Below are positions 7,069 to 15,791 of a stretch of 64,000 nucleotides of DNA, in pieces. Source of the stretch: DAOQAU01 sp964640325 (lineage in GTDB: Bacteria; Cyanobacteriota; Vampirovibrionia; Gastranaerophilales; Gastranaerophilaceae); assembly GCA_964640325.1 (NCBI GenBank), contig CAZXID010000006.1, positions 7,959-71,958 of the forward strand. The letters are read 5' to 3'. Under the pieces are notes generated by a model. That model searched no databases. It worked only from the letters and a program-made list of their open reading frames with translations, and had not been told where the DNA came from. The position numbers were made by a program, and so were the translations under genes. Each line of letters opens with the position of its first letter. Position 1 is the first letter of the stretch.

Positions 7069-8039
7069 GCCACTCCTGCTTTCAATAAATCATGAATGTG
7101 TATAACCCCTACCGGAAACCCTTTTGCATCACTTATTGCAAGAGCTGTGATGGAATATTTTTCCATTAAATTAAGTGCTTTTGCAGCAAGTGCATCGGGT
7201 AAAACGGTTTTCGGATTAACAGTCATAACTTCTTTTGCTTTAAGATTTTCGACGCTTTTGTATTTAATTAAAGTTCTTCTAATATCGCCGTCTGTCAAAA
7301 CTCCTGTCATAATCCCTTTTTTGTCTGTCAAAATTGCAAGCCCGAGTTTTTTGTTTGAAATCAATTCGATTACATCGGTGAATTTGTCGTCCTGGCTTGC
7401 AAGAGGAAGTTTTTCGCCGGAGAGCATAAGCTCTTCAACTTTGTATAAAAATCCTTTGCCAAGATTTCCTGACGGGTGATAAATCAAAAAGTCTTCTTCC
7501 GAGAACCCTCTTTTTTCAAGCAGACAAACCGCAAGGGCATCTCCCATTGCAAGAGTTGCCGTTGTGCTTGCCGTGGGCGCTTTGTTCAAAGGGCATGCCT
7601 CTTTTTCTACCGAAACATCAAGCACGACATCTGAAGATTTTGCGATTGTGGAATTTAAAACTCCCGTCATTGCGATAATAGGAACGTCAAATCTTTTTAA
7701 AAGGGGTAGAAGATTAAGCAGTTCTTGGGTTTGCCCGCTGTTTGAAATTGCTATTATGACATCTTCTCTTGTTATTATACCTGAATCTCCGTGGGTGCTT
7801 TCTGCAGGGTGCAGAAAGTAGGATGGAGTTCCGGTTGATGATAGAGTTGCGGCGATTTTTTTGCCCACAAGCCCTGATTTGCCCATGCCTGTGACTATTA
7901 TGCGTCCTTTGCAGGCGTATAAAATTTCAATAGCTTTTTCAAAATTTCCGTTTACTTTATCTTTGAGTTTTAATATGGAATTTGCTTCAATATCAAGGAC
8001 TTCTTTTGCCAAATCGGTTATGTTTTTTGTCATTTGCAT
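7065..8039 (-). CDS. kdsD: Arabinose-5-phosphate isomerase (KdsD/KpsF)
   Basis: 324 residues from the preferred start: a SIS domain (about 30-170) with GMGKSGLVGKKIAATLSSTGTP and HPAESTHGD, then two CBS domains (about 200-320). It makes arabinose-5-phosphate for KDO synthesis. A longer frame reaches 8081, but AGGAG (complement of 8045-8049) lies 5 bases before the ATG at 8039, and the extra residues look unlike the family. It overlaps kdsC. Confidence 0.92.
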   Translation of the reverse strand: MQMTKNITDLAKEVLDIEANSILKLKDKVNGNFEKAIEILYACKGRIIVTGMGKSGLVGKKIAATLSSTGTPSYFLHPAESTHGDSGIITREDVIIAISNSGQTQELLNLLPLLKRFDVPIIAMTGVLNSTIAKSSDVVLDVSVEKEACPLNKAPTASTTATLAMGDALAVCLLEKRGFSEEDFLIYHPSGNLGKGFLYKVEELMLSGEKLPLASQDDKFTDVIELISNKKLGLAILTDKKGIMTGVLTDGDIRRTLIKYKSVENLKAKEVMTVNPKTVLPDALAAKALNLMEKYSITALAISDAKGFPVGVIHIHDLLKAGVA

Positions 8040-8221
8040 TTTTTCTCCTGTTTTTAGCGGGTTATAATCCAACTCTGCCACAGTTCACTGCTCACTTCTG
8101 ACTTTTTACTATTTTATTATACGATAAATTCCTACAAATGTACTAGTTTTATACAAAAGTTCAAATTTTTATCTAATAAGTGCCGAAAAAATTTATATAT
8201 ACAGTAAATGTAAGAAGGACT

Positions 8222-8518
8222 ATGACGCAAAATCTCTTGGAAAGAAATTTCATCAATCCTGCCGTACATGAGTCATGCTGTGCGCTTGATATTGTTGAGT
8301 CGATGAAAAAATACATTTTTGAAAACGATTGCCCTGAAATGTCAATGGATGTCTCGCATCTTAATGTAATTGACGCCAGCAAAGTGGCAATTTTGTGCTC
8401 GACGTATCATTACGCAAAATATCCGCATGGGCACATCGATTGGTTTGTCAATTCTTCCGAGATAAAAAACCTTGTTAAACCACTAAATTTAGGCAATATT
8501 GATTTAATTACTGTGTAG
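8222..8518 (+). CDS. STAS-like domain protein
   Basis: 98 residues from the start at 8222, which has AGAAGGA five bases upstream; an in-frame ATG at 8180 has no such site. The region MDVSHLNVIDASKVAILCST and the later LVKPLNLGNI resemble the STAS fold of anti-sigma-factor antagonists, with ID-A-S in place of the usual ID-S-S/T-G. No anti-sigma kinase is adjacent. The function is unproven; this could be a lineage-specific regulator. Confidence 0.6.
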   Translation: MTQNLLERNFINPAVHESCCALDIVESMKKYIFENDCPEMSMDVSHLNVIDASKVAILCSTYHYAKYPHGHIDWFVNSSEIKNLVKPLNLGNIDLITV

Positions 8519-8522
8519 TTTT

Positions 8523-9221
8523 TTATAAGTTATTTTCAGGTTTTTTTATCGGATTTTTTTCATTTTGTTGAAAATAATAAATTTGTGTTTCTGCTGCTTT
8601 AGAAAAATTTTTGAAATTAATATTTTGAGTCATATCTGTTTTCAGTGCCCAAGGATAATTTTTATAAATATGTTTATACATTGTAAGCAGCCTTTTTGAA
8701 GTTATAGGGTGTGTAGTAAAAAAATCCCATGACTCTTCGGGCATAAATTTATTTGAAACACAAATAGCCGCAATAGGATTGTAGCCGGCTTTTGTCATCA
8801 AATCTATTCCTTTTAAGTCTGCCCTGTATTCGTATTCTCTGGTGTTTAACTTCATCATTACAATTTCAAAACCGCCCTTGTAGGAATCAAGTGAATGAGC
8901 TGTTTCGTGAGCCATTATAAATGCAAGTTCATCGTCGTTATCTATATAAGGCAAAATCCCGGAAGAAATTGTAATGGTTTTATTGGTTAGCGATGCATGA
9001 GCATTTATTATTTTTGGAGTTTTGTCAAGATTAATCGGAATACGCTTATCAAGCTGATTTGCGTTTATAATTCTTGCTCCGACTTCAAGAATTTTTTGTT
9101 GTTCCTTTCCGTTTTTCTCCCAAAAATTTTCCATAGTAACGCCGGAACTTGATTCGACAAAATCTGCTTGAACAGTTAACCCCGCCAATAACAGCCCCAA
9201 AATTAACAAAAACTTTTTCAT
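8523..9221 (-). CDS. M48-family metalloprotease with signal peptide
   Basis: 232 residues. A signal peptide (MKKFLLILGLLLAGLTVQA) precedes the mature chain. The zinc motif HETAH is at residues 105-109 with the likely third ligand E131 in EYEYRADLKG, as in M48/BepA-like peptidases. Length is about that of the catalytic domain alone, without the TPR part of BepA. Predicted to act in the periplasm on envelope proteins. RBS AGGAGG is present. Convergent with the STAS-like gene, with only 4 bases between them. Confidence 0.88.
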   Translation of the reverse strand: MKKFLLILGLLLAGLTVQADFVESSSGVTMENFWEKNGKEQQKILEVGARIINANQLDKRIPINLDKTPKIINAHASLTNKTITISSGILPYIDNDDELAFIMAHETAHSLDSYKGGFEIVMMKLNTREYEYRADLKGIDLMTKAGYNPIAAICVSNKFMPEESWDFFTTHPITSKRLLTMYKHIYKNYPWALKTDMTQNINFKNFSKAAETQIYYFQQNEKNPIKKPENNL

Positions 9222-9369
9222 AAAATCCTCCTAAATTATTATACTTCAATTTTATATGCTGATTTTTTTAAAACTATTAGCCGATAAGAGAAAAAACAAA
9301 AATTTACATTTTTTAATTTTTCAAAGAAAGAAAAGTAAATAATTTCAACATATTTGTTTTTAATAATAT

Positions 9370-10248
9370 ATGAACAATTTGTGTGTAGATAATTTAAATT
9401 CTGTCTATAAGATTAATTTTTGCGGAACAACAATTCCGCACTATAAGCCTTTAAAACCTTTAGGTCAGGATACATTTGAGCGCACAACTTCAAAAAAAGA
9501 AATTTCTTTTGAAGGTTGGCCAAAGATTTTTTCTGAAGTCGGCGCTGTAACCAAAGAAGCAGTGGCAAAACTGTCAAAGGCGGAAATGCAGCATTTGACC
9601 AGTGTTGCAAAATCTAAAATTGATGAGCAACTTGTAGGTGATGTTACACGGTTTTCTCAAATTTTAAAAAGAGGCTTGGACAATAAATTTAACAAAAATT
9701 ATGTTTTTGTTTCAATCGGTCAATCTCCGGCGGTATTTGGAGAAGCTTTGAGCACAATGGGGGTTAAAACGGCATTCTGTCCGATTTCAAATCTTACAAA
9801 TTTGGGCGGAGCAGGGTCTATTTTAAAAAATCCTCAGCTTTCAAAATATTTTGACTATCTTAAAAAAATGGGACTTGATCCAGAAAAAATGAAAAATAGC
9901 GGTAAGCAGTACATCTTTGTAGATTATTCATCAACAGGAAGAAGCTTAAGAATATTTGAAGAACTGTTAAGAAATAAAAAAATAGGTTATAATTTACCTA
10001 ATGTAAAATTCGTCTCTCTGCAAGATTTAATGGAATCGTGCAAGCCTTCAAGTATGGAAGAAATTAATTTTATGATGGATTTTTTAAAAAATTATGTGCA
10101 TAATCCCAGATTAAAAGATTTTTCACCTATTTTTAAACTCCCCTCACAAGATATTCACCTTGTTCAACAATACCGAGATAAAACCCCTGCGAATGAAAAA
10201 CTTAATATGTTGAAGTTTTTGGTTTTAAATAAAGTCTTGGGCAGATAA
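9370..10248 (+). CDS. Hypothetical protein with phosphoribosyltransferase-like motif
   Basis: 292 residues, not confidently recognised. The first 60 residues are low-complexity and contain two short aromatic-x-Gly motifs (INFCG, ISFEG). The middle has FVSIGQSPAVFGEAL (about 118-132) and IFVDYSSTGRSL (about 182-193), which resemble the PRPP loop VVDD-xx-TG-T of phosphoribosyltransferases, with Y-S instead of the usual acidic pair. No convincing Shine-Dalgarno. Catalysis is uncertain; a lineage-specific protein of the PRTase fold is possible. Confidence 0.55.
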   Translation: MNNLCVDNLNSVYKINFCGTTIPHYKPLKPLGQDTFERTTSKKEISFEGWPKIFSEVGAVTKEAVAKLSKAEMQHLTSVAKSKIDEQLVGDVTRFSQILKRGLDNKFNKNYVFVSIGQSPAVFGEALSTMGVKTAFCPISNLTNLGGAGSILKNPQLSKYFDYLKKMGLDPEKMKNSGKQYIFVDYSSTGRSLRIFEELLRNKKIGYNLPNVKFVSLQDLMESCKPSSMEEINFMMDFLKNYVHNPRLKDFSPIFKLPSQDIHLVQQYRDKTPANEKLNMLKFLVLNKVLGR

Positions 10249-10318
10249 TCTTTGTGTAAATTTTAATAAAAATTTAATTTGAATATAAAATGTTGATGAT
10301 AGAATTATATAAAGTATC

Positions 10319-10453
10319 TGTCATTCTGAACTTGTTTCAGGATCTATCCGACATTGTAAGTTGGCAAGATGCTGAATACGTCGCAAGCGACACCCTCCCT
10401 TGTAATTCTCGCTTAGCTTCGGAAACAAGAGGATTTGTAAATTCAGCATGACA
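10319..10453. repeat. TGTCAT...ATGACA palindromic element, 135 bp (expanded)
   Basis: The ends are inverted TGTCAT/ATGACA. The left arm folds as CTGAA...TTCAG; the right arm begins GCTGAAT and ends ATTCAGC, but its loop carries about 55 extra bases including TCGCAAGCGA and CGCTTAGC. The compact copy at 32619-32693 shows the uninterrupted form. Confidence 0.7.
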
Positions 10454-10489
10454 ATATTTTTTGGATAAAATAAATAAAGAGGATATTTC

Positions 10490-12334
10490 ATGTGCGGAAT
10501 AGTAGGATATATAGGGGATAAACCGGTTGTTGACATTTTAGTCAACGGGTTGACAAGTTTGGAATACAGAGGATATGATTCCTCCGGCATTGCCTTGCAT
10601 GCAGACGGAAAGATTAAAATATATAAAGCAGAAGGCAAATTGCAGAATTTAAAAGACGTTTTGGCAAAAGTCACGGGTGAAACCAAAAGTGCCAAAATGG
10701 GAATAGGACATATCCGCTGGGCAACACACGGGGCACCAAATGAAATTAATGCACACCCTCATACCTGCACTTGCGGAAAACTTGTTCTTGTTCATAACGG
10801 AATTATAGAAAATTTCAAAGAATTAAGAGAAGAATTAATCAAAAGCGGCTGCAAATTCTGCTCTCAAACAGATACAGAAACGGTGGCTCACCTTGTAGCA
10901 CAGGAATTTCATAAGACAAAAGATTTGACAAAAGCGGTTAATCAGGCAACAAAAAGGCTTAACGGTGCTTATGCACTTGTAATAATGCATCAGGATTTGC
11001 CCGATACGATTGTTGCGACAAAAAGAAACGCCCCGCTGCTTGTGGGCTTGGGCGAGGGCGAATTTTTTGTTGCCTCAGATGTTCCTGCAATAATTGAGCA
11101 CACCAACAGGGCACTTTATCTCAATGACGATGAGATTGTAACCATAATAAAAGACAAAATGATTTTGTCAGACACTCAAGGCAATGAACTAAAACAAAAA
11201 ATCGAAGTTCTGCCATGGGAGCCTGTGGCGCTTAGCAAAATGGGATTCAAACACTTTATGCTAAAAGAAATTCACGAACAGCCCGATGTCATAAGAAACG
11301 TTTTAAGCGGTAAATTATATAATATTGATGAGCCGATTTCATTAAAAGAAGTTCAGCTTGACAGACAAACGCTTAAAAATTTAAACAGAATACAAATTAT
11401 TGCCTGCGGAACTTCTTTGCATGCTGCTATGGTGGGAAAATATTTGATTGAAGATTTTTGCAATATTGCAGTTGACGTTGAGCCTTCAAGTGAATATATT
11501 TACAGAAAAACCGTCACAGACAGCAAAACTCTTGTAATAGGGGTTTCTCAATCGGGCGAAACGGCAGACACGATTACTGCCATTAAACAATCTAAGGAAA
11601 AAGGCTCGCATATTTTGATTATTACAAATCGCCCCGATTCAACCATGGCAAGAGAAGCTGACAGTTTGGTTCCTATTAATGCAGGGATTGAGGTTTCTGT
11701 TGCGGCGACAAAATCTTACACCGCACAGTTGATTTCTTTTTATCTGTTGGCACTTTATATGGCTGAAATTAAGGGAACACTTGATAATGATTTTTTAACC
11801 GAGTTAAAAAGAGAACTTATTATTCTTCCTCAAAAGGTAGAGATGATTTTATCTCACAAAGAAGAAATCCAAAAATGTGCCAAGGCATTTTCTGCCACAA
11901 GAGATTTTATCTATATTGCAAGGGGAATAAATTTTCCCACAGCACTTGAAGGTGCGCTGAAATTAAAAGAAATAAGCTATATAAATGCAACCGGCTATCC
12001 GGCAGGAGAACTTAAACACGGACCGATTGCTATGCTTGATGAGACCATGCCTGTTTTGTCGATTTTGATGCAAGGAAAAGTTTATGAAAAAATTCTTTCA
12101 AACGCCGAAGAAGCAAAAGCAAGAAACGCAAGGCTTATCGCGCTTACCAATTCAAAAGACGAAAAACTGAGCGAGCTTTTTGACTTTATTTTGAGAGTTC
12201 CGGAGGTTAACGAGGTATTTTCCCCTGTAATTGCAATGGTTCCGCTGCAGCTTTTGGCATATTATATCGCAGAATTTTTAGGAAAAGACGTTGACCAGCC
12301 GCGAAACCTAGCTAAATCGGTAACGGTGGAATGA
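10490..12334 (+). CDS. glmS: Glutamine-fructose-6-phosphate aminotransferase (isomerizing)
   Basis: 614 residues, full length. The N-terminal Ntn glutaminase starts at the catalytic Cys (MCGIVGYIGD) with the HTRWAT-equivalent GHIRWATHGAPN. Two SIS domains follow (about 290-430 and 460-600), with CGTSLHAAMVGK, SQSGETADT and AELKHGPIAMLDE. It makes glucosamine-6-phosphate for peptidoglycan and LPS. GAGG lies upstream of the ATG. No glmS ribozyme is visible in the short leader, which is mostly the repeat at 10319-10453. Confidence 0.97.
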   Translation: MCGIVGYIGDKPVVDILVNGLTSLEYRGYDSSGIALHADGKIKIYKAEGKLQNLKDVLAKVTGETKSAKMGIGHIRWATHGAPNEINAHPHTCTCGKLVLVHNGIIENFKELREELIKSGCKFCSQTDTETVAHLVAQEFHKTKDLTKAVNQATKRLNGAYALVIMHQDLPDTIVATKRNAPLLVGLGEGEFFVASDVPAIIEHTNRALYLNDDEIVTIIKDKMILSDTQGNELKQKIEVLPWEPVALSKMGFKHFMLKEIHEQPDVIRNVLSGKLYNIDEPISLKEVQLDRQTLKNLNRIQIIACGTSLHAAMVGKYLIEDFCNIAVDVEPSSEYIYRKTVTDSKTLVIGVSQSGETADTITAIKQSKEKGSHILIITNRPDSTMAREADSLVPINAGIEVSVAATKSYTAQLISFYLLALYMAEIKGTLDNDFLTELKRELIILPQKVEMILSHKEEIQKCAKAFSATRDFIYIARGINFPTALEGALKLKEISYINATGYPAGELKHGPIAMLDETMPVLSILMQGKVYEKILSNAEEAKARNARLIALTNSKDEKLSELFDFILRVPEVNEVFSPVIAMVPLQLLAYYIAEFLGKDVDQPRNLAKSVTVE

Positions 12335-12498
12335 CACAAATAATTTCAAAATTAATAGAAATAGAAGTTCCTGAAGTGTTCGACAATGATTTTATTGAAC
12401 AAAAACTTTTTGAAATGGGCATTAAGCCGCTACGTTGGGCTGTTGTAAATTTTGAAAATAATATTTTAACAATCAGTGTCGCCTGCGAGAGTTTATGA
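12331..12498 (+). CDS. Small conserved-looking hypothetical protein
   Basis: 55 residues (MTQIISKLIEIEVPE... ending SVACESL), starting in an ATGA overlap with the glmS stop, which implies translational coupling. Composition is balanced, mostly alternating hydrophobic and charged residues, consistent with a small alpha/beta fold; the single WAVV segment is central. Not recognised. It ends 30 bases before ahcY. Confidence 0.6.
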   Translation: MTQIISKLIEIEVPEVFDNDFIEQKLFEMGIKPLRWAVVNFENNILTISVACESL

Positions 12499-12528
12499 TA
12501 AACTATTAATATAATAAAGGAGATAAAA

Positions 12529-13794
12529 ATGCTTATGACAGACCAAAAATACGACATTAAAGACATAAATCTTGCCGATCAAGGCAAAAATCAGATAGAA
12601 TGGGCATTTAAAGATATGCCTGTTCTAAATCAAATTCAAGAAAGATTTATTAAAGAACAGCCTTTCAAAGGGCTTAAATTATCGGCATGCGTTCACGTTA
12701 CAAAAGAAACCGCAGCACTTTGTGTTGTGATGAAAGCAGGCGGAGCCGATGCGATTTTGGTTGCGTCAAATCCTCTTTCAACTCAAGATGATGTTGCAGC
12801 TGCACTTGTAAAACACTACGGAATTCCCACTTTTGCAGTCGCGGGAGAAAGCGTTGAAACATATAAAGAGCACATTAAAGAGGCACTTAATCATAGCCCT
12901 GATATTATAATAGATGACGGATGCGATATTGTTGCTATGATTCACGCCGAACACCCCGAAGCGGCACAAAAAGTAATCGGTTCAACCGAAGAAACCACAA
13001 CGGGAATCCAAAGGCTTCAAGCACTTGAAGCTGAAGGAAAGCTTAAATTCCCCGCAGTGGGCGTCAACACAAGCATGACAAAGCACTTATACGATAATCG
13101 CTACGGTACCGGTCAAAGCACAATGGACGGAATAATGAGAGCGGCAAATATTCTTATTGCAGGAAAAACCGTTGTTGTATCAGGCTACGGATGGTGCGGA
13201 AAAGGCTGTGCGATGAGAGCAAAAGCTATGGGTGCAAATGTAATTGTGTGCGAAATTGATCCTCTAAAAGCACTTGAAGCGGCTATGGAAGGCTATAGAG
13301 TTATGCCTATCGATGAAGCTTCAAAAATAGGCGATATTTTTATAACAGTCACAGGAAACAAGCATGTTGTTGATGTACATCACATTTTGAATATGAAACA
13401 CGGGGCTTTTGTATGTAACGCAGGGCACTTCAATTATGAAGTCAATGTTCCTGATTTAGCTAATGAAACAGTCGAAATCAAAAAAATCAGACCGACTTTG
13501 GAAGAATATAAGCTTAAAAACGGGAAATCGGTTTATGTTTTGGCAGAAGGCAGATTGGTCAATTTGATTTCAGCAGAAGGACATCCCGCAAGCGTTATGG
13601 ATATGTCTTTTGCAAATCAGGCTTTGGGCATTGAATTTCTTGTTAAAAATAAAGGTAAGCTTGAAAATAAACTCTATACCCTTCCTATCGAAGTGGATAA
13701 CGAAATTGCAAAAATCAAACTTGAATCAATGGGCATAGCTATTGACACCTTAACTCCGCTTCAGCAGGAATATTTGAGAAGCTGGAATATATAA
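12529..13794 (+). CDS. ahcY: Adenosylhomocysteinase
   Basis: 421 residues, the usual length for enzymes without the long insert. It hydrolyses S-adenosylhomocysteine to adenosine and homocysteine with tightly bound NAD. The Rossmann motif GYGWCGKGCAMRAKAMGA is at about 220-237. Substrate-site segments are TQDDVAAAL, DDGCDIV, EETTTGIQRL and NEGRLVNL-like AEGRLVNLISAEGHP. AAAGGAG lies 6 bases before the ATG at 12529; the second ATG two codons later is an alternative. Confidence 0.96.
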   Translation: MLMTDQKYDIKDINLADQGKNQIEWAFKDMPVLNQIQERFIKEQPFKGLKLSACVHVTKETAALCVVMKAGGADAILVASNPLSTQDDVAAALVKHYGIPTFAVAGESVETYKEHIKEALNHSPDIIIDDGCDIVAMIHAEHPEAAQKVIGSTEETTTGIQRLQALEAEGKLKFPAVGVNTSMTKHLYDNRYGTGQSTMDGIMRAANILIAGKTVVVSGYGWCGKGCAMRAKAMGANVIVCEIDPLKALEAAMEGYRVMPIDEASKIGDIFITVTGNKHVVDVHHILNMKHGAFVCNAGHFNYEVNVPDLANETVEIKKIRPTLEEYKLKNGKSVYVLAEGRLVNLISAEGHPASVMDMSFANQALGIEFLVKNKGKLENKLYTLPIEVDNEIAKIKLESMGIAIDTLTPLQQEYLRSWNI

Positions 13795-13802
13795 GGCTTA
13801 AG

Positions 13803-13826
13803 AGCTGAACAGGTGAAAGGCTGAAA
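13803..13826. repeat. Degenerate octad repeat (GCTGAAxx)
   Basis: Three 8-base units: GCTGAACA, GGTGAAAG, GCTGAAAG. It is related to the octads inside mutS (30505-30536) and the glycosyltransferase gene (49812-49851). Confidence 0.45.
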
Positions 13827-13860
13827 GAATTAAAAGAGGGTAGGATGGCAAGTAGTTTTC

Positions 13861-13888
13861 TTCTCACTTCTCACCTCTCACTACTCAC
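13861..13888. repeat. Heptad repeat (xxCTCAC), STRR-like
   Basis: Four 7-base units TTCTCAC, TTCTCAC, CTCTCAC, TACTCAC. The last unit overlaps the stop codon of the reverse gene at 13885-14172. Heptanucleotide tandem repeats called STRRs are known from cyanobacteria. Confidence 0.6.
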
Positions 13889-14172
13889 TTATAAATACTG
13901 AAAGATACGATTTTGTCGGCATTTATGCCAAGCCATTCGCTGTGTGAAATATAGTGGGATTCACGGCCGCATTTTTGATCGGAACATTTGCATAAGTCTT
14001 CAAGCAGCCAGGTTTTGGCATCATTTAGGGTAAGAATACAATCGGATTCATCATCGGGCGGACAATTTGCAAGTTTCCCTTTTATTTTTAAATGGTTTGT
14101 CATAATCGCAACGGTTTCGACTTTATATTTTTTTGCGATGTGACAAATTTGTTTAACCAATTCCTTTGACAT
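13885..14172 (-). CDS. Hypothetical protein, cysteine-containing
   Basis: 95 residues, not recognised. Residues 1-35 look helical then beta (VETVAIMTNHLKIKGKLANC). The C-terminal half has NCPPDDESDC and LCKCSDQKCGRESHYISH, so five cysteines and two histidines could bind a metal. A strong AAAGGAGG precedes the ATG, supporting expression. It is monocistronic on the reverse strand. Confidence 0.7.
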   Translation of the reverse strand: MSKELVKQICHIAKKYKVETVAIMTNHLKIKGKLANCPPDDESDCILTLNDAKTWLLEDLCKCSDQKCGRESHYISHSEWLGINADKIVSFSIYK

Positions 14173-14281
14173 AAAAACCTCCTTTTATAAAATTTTAAAA
14201 GGATTTCTATTTTTTTAAATTGCCTTTAATGCTAATTTTGCGATTTTGTTCAAAGCCCATGTGAAAATTTATAACAAAATG

Positions 14282-14290
14282 TGGTATAAT
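14282..14290 (+). promoter_or_regulatory. Extended -10 promoter
   Basis: TGGTATAAT is a full extended -10 element. It lies 74 bases before the ATG at 14365. No good -35, as is usual for extended -10 promoters. Confidence 0.55.
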
Positions 14291-14364
14291 AATCGAAAAT
14301 TAGCAAATTATTTTTTCAGAGTATTTTATACAGTCGCAGTGTTAAATAATGAAAGGCAAAAATT

Positions 14365-14928
14365 ATGAACGTAAACAGTGTAAATCAAATGGCATTTACA
14401 GGCAAGGTGGCAACAACAAAAAACGGAAATGAGTACGAAAAAACAAATTCAATGAAATTAATATTTCCTGTAGCAGGTGTGGCTACAGCGGGAGTTTCTT
14501 GGCTTTTTAACGGTCGTGTTATTAAAAAAGCTATAAAAGAAATTTTTAAAGAAGTTGATATAGCCGATTTTTCTTCAGTAACTAAAAAATATAAAGGAAT
14601 AATAGGCGCAGGTATTGGAGTTGGAATGTTGGTTGGATGGTTAGCGGAGGGAAGTATAGTAGATGCTATTATTAACAAATGCAGACGCAATGATGCCGAT
14701 AAAGTCGCGCAAACAGGTGAGCATCTTAATAAAACCAACAACGGTAAAATAATTTTAGGCTCTATATCTTTGGTTAGCTCAGCTATATCTTTATTAAATA
14801 AAGCAAATGCATTTATACCTAAGAAATCAATTGCAATAGGTTCGGCCATAGGATTGGCTTCTTCAATCATTCTTGGAAGTATAATTGATAATAAAATTAA
14901 TAAAACAAGAACAGATAAAGTTGCATAA
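14365..14928 (+). CDS. Hypothetical membrane protein with N-terminal F-x-G motif
   Basis: 187 residues, not recognised. It begins MNVNSVNQMAFTGK, the aromatic-x-Gly start seen in several lineage-specific proteins here. Hydrophobic segments lie at about residues 28-46, 76-94, 126-144 and 152-172. The general plan resembles the hypothetical at 3304. A GAAAGG-type site precedes the ATG, and a strong terminator follows. Confidence 0.65.
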   Translation: MNVNSVNQMAFTGKVATTKNGNEYEKTNSMKLIFPVAGVATAGVSWLFNGRVIKKAIKEIFKEVDIADFSSVTKKYKGIIGAGIGVGMLVGWLAEGSIVDAIINKCRRNDADKVAQTGEHLNKTNNGKIILGSISLVSSAISLLNKANAFIPKKSIAIGSAIGLASSIILGSIIDNKINKTRTDKVA

Positions 14929-14947
14929 ATATAATTAATTTTAATTA

Positions 14948-14990
14948 CAACGGCGGGGTTTTTGCATTTGCAAAACCCCCGCCGTTGTTT
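14948..14990 (+). terminator. Intrinsic terminator
   Basis: A GC-rich stem (AACGGCGGGG with CCCCGCCGTT) extended by TTTTGCA/TGCAAAA closes on a tiny loop and ends in TTT. It follows the hypothetical gene at 14365. Confidence 0.85.
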
Positions 14991-15109
14991 CACCCTCTCA
15001 CCCCTCACTAATTACCCTTCTTTATATAATTTTTACTTGATTGGAAATCTTGTTGTGCCATAATATATTTAAACACTTGACTAATTTTTAAATACAGAGA
15101 GTTTTTTAA

Positions 15110-15745
15110 ATGGAACAGGCGGAAGAACAAAATTTAGCATATTTATTAGACGGAAAAATTTATATTAATTTGACAAATAAATGCACCGCCAATTGTGTTT
15201 TTTGTATCAAAAGCCTCAAAGACGATGTTTGCGGCGCAAATTTGTTTTTAAAAAACGAAAAATTTGATGCACAAGATGTAATAAATCAGTTGAAAAAACT
15301 TGTCAAAAATGAGCGTGAAATTATTTTTTGCGGTTACGGCGAGCCTACTTTAAAACTTGAAATTTTAAAAGAGGTAGCAAAATTTATAAAAAAAAGCTAT
15401 AATAATGTTAAAATCCGCATAAACACAAACGGACATGCAAATTGTGTTTATAAGCGAAATATAATCCCCGAATTAAAAGGACTTATTGACGAAATTTCAA
15501 TAAGCTTGAATGCTTCGACAAGCAAACAATACGAAGAACTTACACAGCCGAAATTACCTTGTAAAGACCCGTTTGAAGAAGTCAAGGATTTTATCAAAAA
15601 GAGCGTTGAAGCAGGAATTGAAACCACCGTAACTGTTGTAAACGGCTACAAAAATCATAAAATCGACCTTGAAGCTTGTGAAAAAATCGCGCAGGATTTA
15701 GGGGCAAAGTTCAGAGTCAGACAATGGCTCGACGAGGGTTATTAA
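15110..15745 (+). CDS. TatD-linked radical SAM protein
   Basis: 211 residues. The radical SAM cluster motif is CTANCVFC (C25, C29, C32), followed by IIFCGYGEPTLKLEILKEVAKFI (SAM-binding GGE-like CGYGEP) and INTNGHAN. This matches the small TatD-family-associated radical SAM group (TIGR04038 type), whose function is unknown; here no tatD is adjacent. Short for a radical SAM enzyme, with a partial TIM barrel and no auxiliary clusters. Confidence 0.87.
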   Translation: MEQAEEQNLAYLLDGKIYINLTNKCTANCVFCIKSLKDDVCGANLFLKNEKFDAQDVINQLKKLVKNEREIIFCGYGEPTLKLEILKEVAKFIKKSYNNVKIRINTNGHANCVYKRNIIPELKGLIDEISISLNASTSKQYEELTQPKLPCKDPFEEVKDFIKKSVEAGIETTVTVVNGYKNHKIDLEACEKIAQDLGAKFRVRQWLDEGY

Positions 15746-15748
15746 AAA

Positions 15749-15777
15749 GTAAATAGTAAATGGTAAATAGTAAATAG
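15749..15777. repeat. GTAAATA heptad repeat, STRR-like
   Basis: Units GTAAATA, GTAAATG, GTAAATA, GTAAATA. With its flank it is identical over 32 bases to the tract at 63201-63229 and closely related to 36378-36412. It sits between the radical SAM stop and the synthetase ribosome-binding region. Confidence 0.75.
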
Positions 15778-15791
15778 AAAGTGAGAAATCA

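Noticed and set aside
13861..13888. Heptad tracts as a CRISPR array
   Set aside because: Units are 7 bases and contiguous, with no spacers and no cas genes in the window.
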